From Pseudonocardia sp. (GTDB lineage: Bacteria; Actinomycetota; Actinomycetes; Mycobacteriales; Pseudonocardiaceae): 40,498 bases of DNA. The DNA is taken from contig NZ_JAODNI010000193.1 of NCBI RefSeq assembly GCF_025465255.1, positions 1 to 40,498 on the forward strand, written 5' to 3'. Of the stretch, positions 39,137 to 40,498 are shown piece by piece. Position 1 is the stretch's first letter. Every line of letters begins with the position of its first letter. The notes beneath the pieces are model-generated. The model had not been told where the DNA came from. It saw nothing but the letters and a program-made list of their open reading frames with translations, and did no database searches. A program made the translations under genes and the position numbers.

Positions 39137-40479
39137 CCGAGCCACACTCCTGGCGGCCGGACAGGCGTTGTCCTTCCGGTCGTCGGCGCGGTTCGCGCGG
39201 CCCGGCGGCTCAGCGGCGCTCCACCCGGCCGTGCGGCGAGCTGAGCCGTCAGCCAGCCGAACATCGTCGCCTGGCCGAACCGGGGCGTGAGGGGCTGGCA
39301 GTGCTGGTTCGCGCCGTCCTCCCGGGTGAAGCGCACGATCTGATGGGGGCCGGTGAGCAGGGTGGCGAGTTCGACGGACTGGCCCGGCCAGAACTGCTCG
39401 TCCTCGGGCTCGGTGATCAACAAAGGGGTGCGGATCTGTCCGGCGACGTCGCGCAGTTGGTATCGGCGGACGGCGGTGAACAGGTCGTAGGGGTCGTCGA
39501 TGTCGAACGGGCGGGCCCGGAAGGCGAAGGTGCGTGCGGTGTCGGGATCCTGCCCGGCCTGCGACATGTAGTGGTCGAAGACATCCTTCTGCCCGCTGTC
39601 GAGGAGCTCGATCATCTCCGGAGGGAGGTAGGCGGTCCACGAGGTGGACACGTCGACGACGCCGGGGTCGGCGACCGCGGCGACGAACCGGTGCTCGAAG
39701 GCCAGCGCACGGGGCAGCCAGAACCCGCCCTGGCTGAGGCCGTAGGCCGTGAGTGCGGCGGCGTCGACGTCCGGACGGGCGACGAGCGCGTCGACGACCG
39801 GGGTGAGCACGGCCTCCCAGTCCGGCCGGAACGGCACATGGCGCTCGAAGAGCATCGACTGCTGCCCGGGCCCGTCGTAGACGAAGGCGTTCCAGCCGCG
39901 GTCCAACGCCTCCGCGGCGCCGCTCGCCCACAGGTCCGCCACCGAGCCGTCGCTGCCGTTGGTCATCACCAGGGTCGGACGCGCGCTGCCGGAGGTGTCC
40001 GGGCGCAGCAGGTAGCCGGGGAGGGTGGTGTCCTCGTACGGCACGTCGACCCGGACGAACCGGCCACCGGAGGCGTCGATCATCGCGTCCCAGCAGCGCC
40101 GCGAGCTGCGGAAGGTCGGCACGGCGACCGCGTCGGCCTGCTCGGCGGGCAGGCCGTCGACGGCGCCGAGGGCCCGGGAGTAGGCGGCCGACGCGGAGAG
40201 GTACGCCCAGGACGCGCCGACCGGATCGGCCGCGACGGTCGCGTCGGCGAGCCGGACGAGCTGATCGGCCCGCTCGGACCATGCGGTGAACCAGCTCTGC
40301 CGGTCGCCGTCGACGATCCGCGCGGCGGTGGCGAGCCACATGCCGAGATCCCCGGCGCCGTAGCCGGTGGCCCCGAGGGCGCAGCGGAAGGCGTAGTCGA
40401 AGTCGGCATCAGCGAAGAACGGCCGGACGACCCCGGTGGTGACGGTTCGGGTCGGGTCCGCGTTCGGCGCGACGGGCAT
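39124..40479 (-). CDS. alpha/beta hydrolase, FrsA / dihydropseudooxynicotine-hydrolase-like
   Basis: 451 aa, ATG 40479 with AAGGGA upstream. An N-terminal helical cap of about 130 residues (FRCALGATGYGAGDLGMWLA onward) precedes the hydrolase fold, as in FrsA-like esterases and 2,6-dihydropseudooxynicotine hydrolase. Nucleophile Ser249 lies in YGLSQGGFW; ITEPEDEQFWPGQ gives a likely acid and EDGANQHCQP the histidine. Substrate open: a C-C hydrolase or esterase. The last 30 residues (from RRAARTAPTTGR) look unstructured and the stop is within the palindromic repeat, so the C-terminus may have been extended or replaced by repeat insertion. The window ends 19 bp upstream of its start. Confidence 0.9.
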   Translation of the reverse strand: MPVAPNADPTRTVTTGVVRPFFADADFDYAFRCALGATGYGAGDLGMWLATAARIVDGDRQSWFTAWSERADQLVRLADATVAADPVGASWAYLSASAAYSRALGAVDGLPAEQADAVAVPTFRSSRRCWDAMIDASGGRFVRVDVPYEDTTLPGYLLRPDTSGSARPTLVMTNGSDGSVADLWASGAAEALDRGWNAFVYDGPGQQSMLFERHVPFRPDWEAVLTPVVDALVARPDVDAAALTAYGLSQGGFWLPRALAFEHRFVAAVADPGVVDVSTSWTAYLPPEMIELLDSGQKDVFDHYMSQAGQDPDTARTFAFRARPFDIDDPYDLFTAVRRYQLRDVAGQIRTPLLITEPEDEQFWPGQSVELATLLTGPHQIVRFTREDGANQHCQPLTPRFGQATMFGWLTAQLAARPGGAPLSRRAARTAPTTGRTTPVRPPGVWLGDHG

Positions 40480-40498
40480 GAGGCGTTCCCTTCGAAGA

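Noticed and set aside
1..40498. tRNA, rRNA, insertion sequences, integrases, prophage genes, CRISPR arrays
   Set aside because: I saw no transposase or integrase motif, no array of repeats with spacers and no recognisable structural RNA gene. A covariance-model search could still find a small RNA.

Overview
The window comes from a very GC-rich actinobacterium. Codon third positions are almost all G or C, GTG starts are common, and adjacent genes often overlap by 4 bp (ATGA or GTGA). The protein types (ANTAR, STAS/anti-sigma ATPase, Rv2629-like release factor, App1, lysyl-PG-synthase-like, LLM monooxygenases) fit a Pseudonocardiaceae-like soil genome. That placement is inference; no rRNA or marker gene is present.

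Region 1 (about 1-15.7 kb) looks like a stress and signalling block. It holds a GT9 glycosyltransferase, an archaeo-eukaryotic-type release factor, a small membrane protein, and a chemotaxis-like CheR-PAS / STAS-ATPase / CheB / STAS-GAF-ANTAR cluster with no chemoreceptors. A methyltransferase / CDGSH / diiron-oxygenase-like operon follows, then a lone STAS protein, a DUF1990-like protein, a YihY/BrkB membrane protein, two frameshifted genes and a VOC protein. Several genes are preceded by sequences of the general-stress sigma type (GNNT, 15 nt, GGGTAC or close).

Region 2 (15.7-18.3 kb) has an intact ADP-forming-type acyl-CoA synthetase. Next to it is a scar where a divergent amidohydrolase / enoyl-CoA hydratase pair has lost both 5' halves.

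Region 3 (18.3-24.7 kb) is an aromatic-ring degradation cluster. A class III extradiol dioxygenase and a meta-cleavage-product hydrolase run leftward. An ACMSD-type decarboxylase, Rieske dioxygenase alpha and beta subunits and a cis-diol dehydrogenase run rightward. A GntR/FCD regulator lies between them. Two nearly identical promoter-operators in opposite orientation precede the two operons. The alpha, beta and dehydrogenase genes are fused by overlaps, and the last overlap sits inside a 15-bp tandem repeat.

Region 4 (24.7-33.1 kb) has an App1-type phosphatase, a large membrane protein with a lysyl-PG-synthase domain behind a truncated esterase-like membrane gene, and three flavin-dependent LLM monooxygenases. 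These are headed by a short Cys-containing leader peptide resembling actinobacterial sulfur-attenuator leaders.

Region 5 (33.2-40.5 kb) has a trehalose-synthase-like GH13 enzyme, an aldo/keto reductase, an ArsR-controlled SRPBCC/ArsR/SRPBCC/DUF899 operon with a clear promoter and operator, a three-armed palindromic repeat, and an FrsA-like alpha/beta hydrolase.
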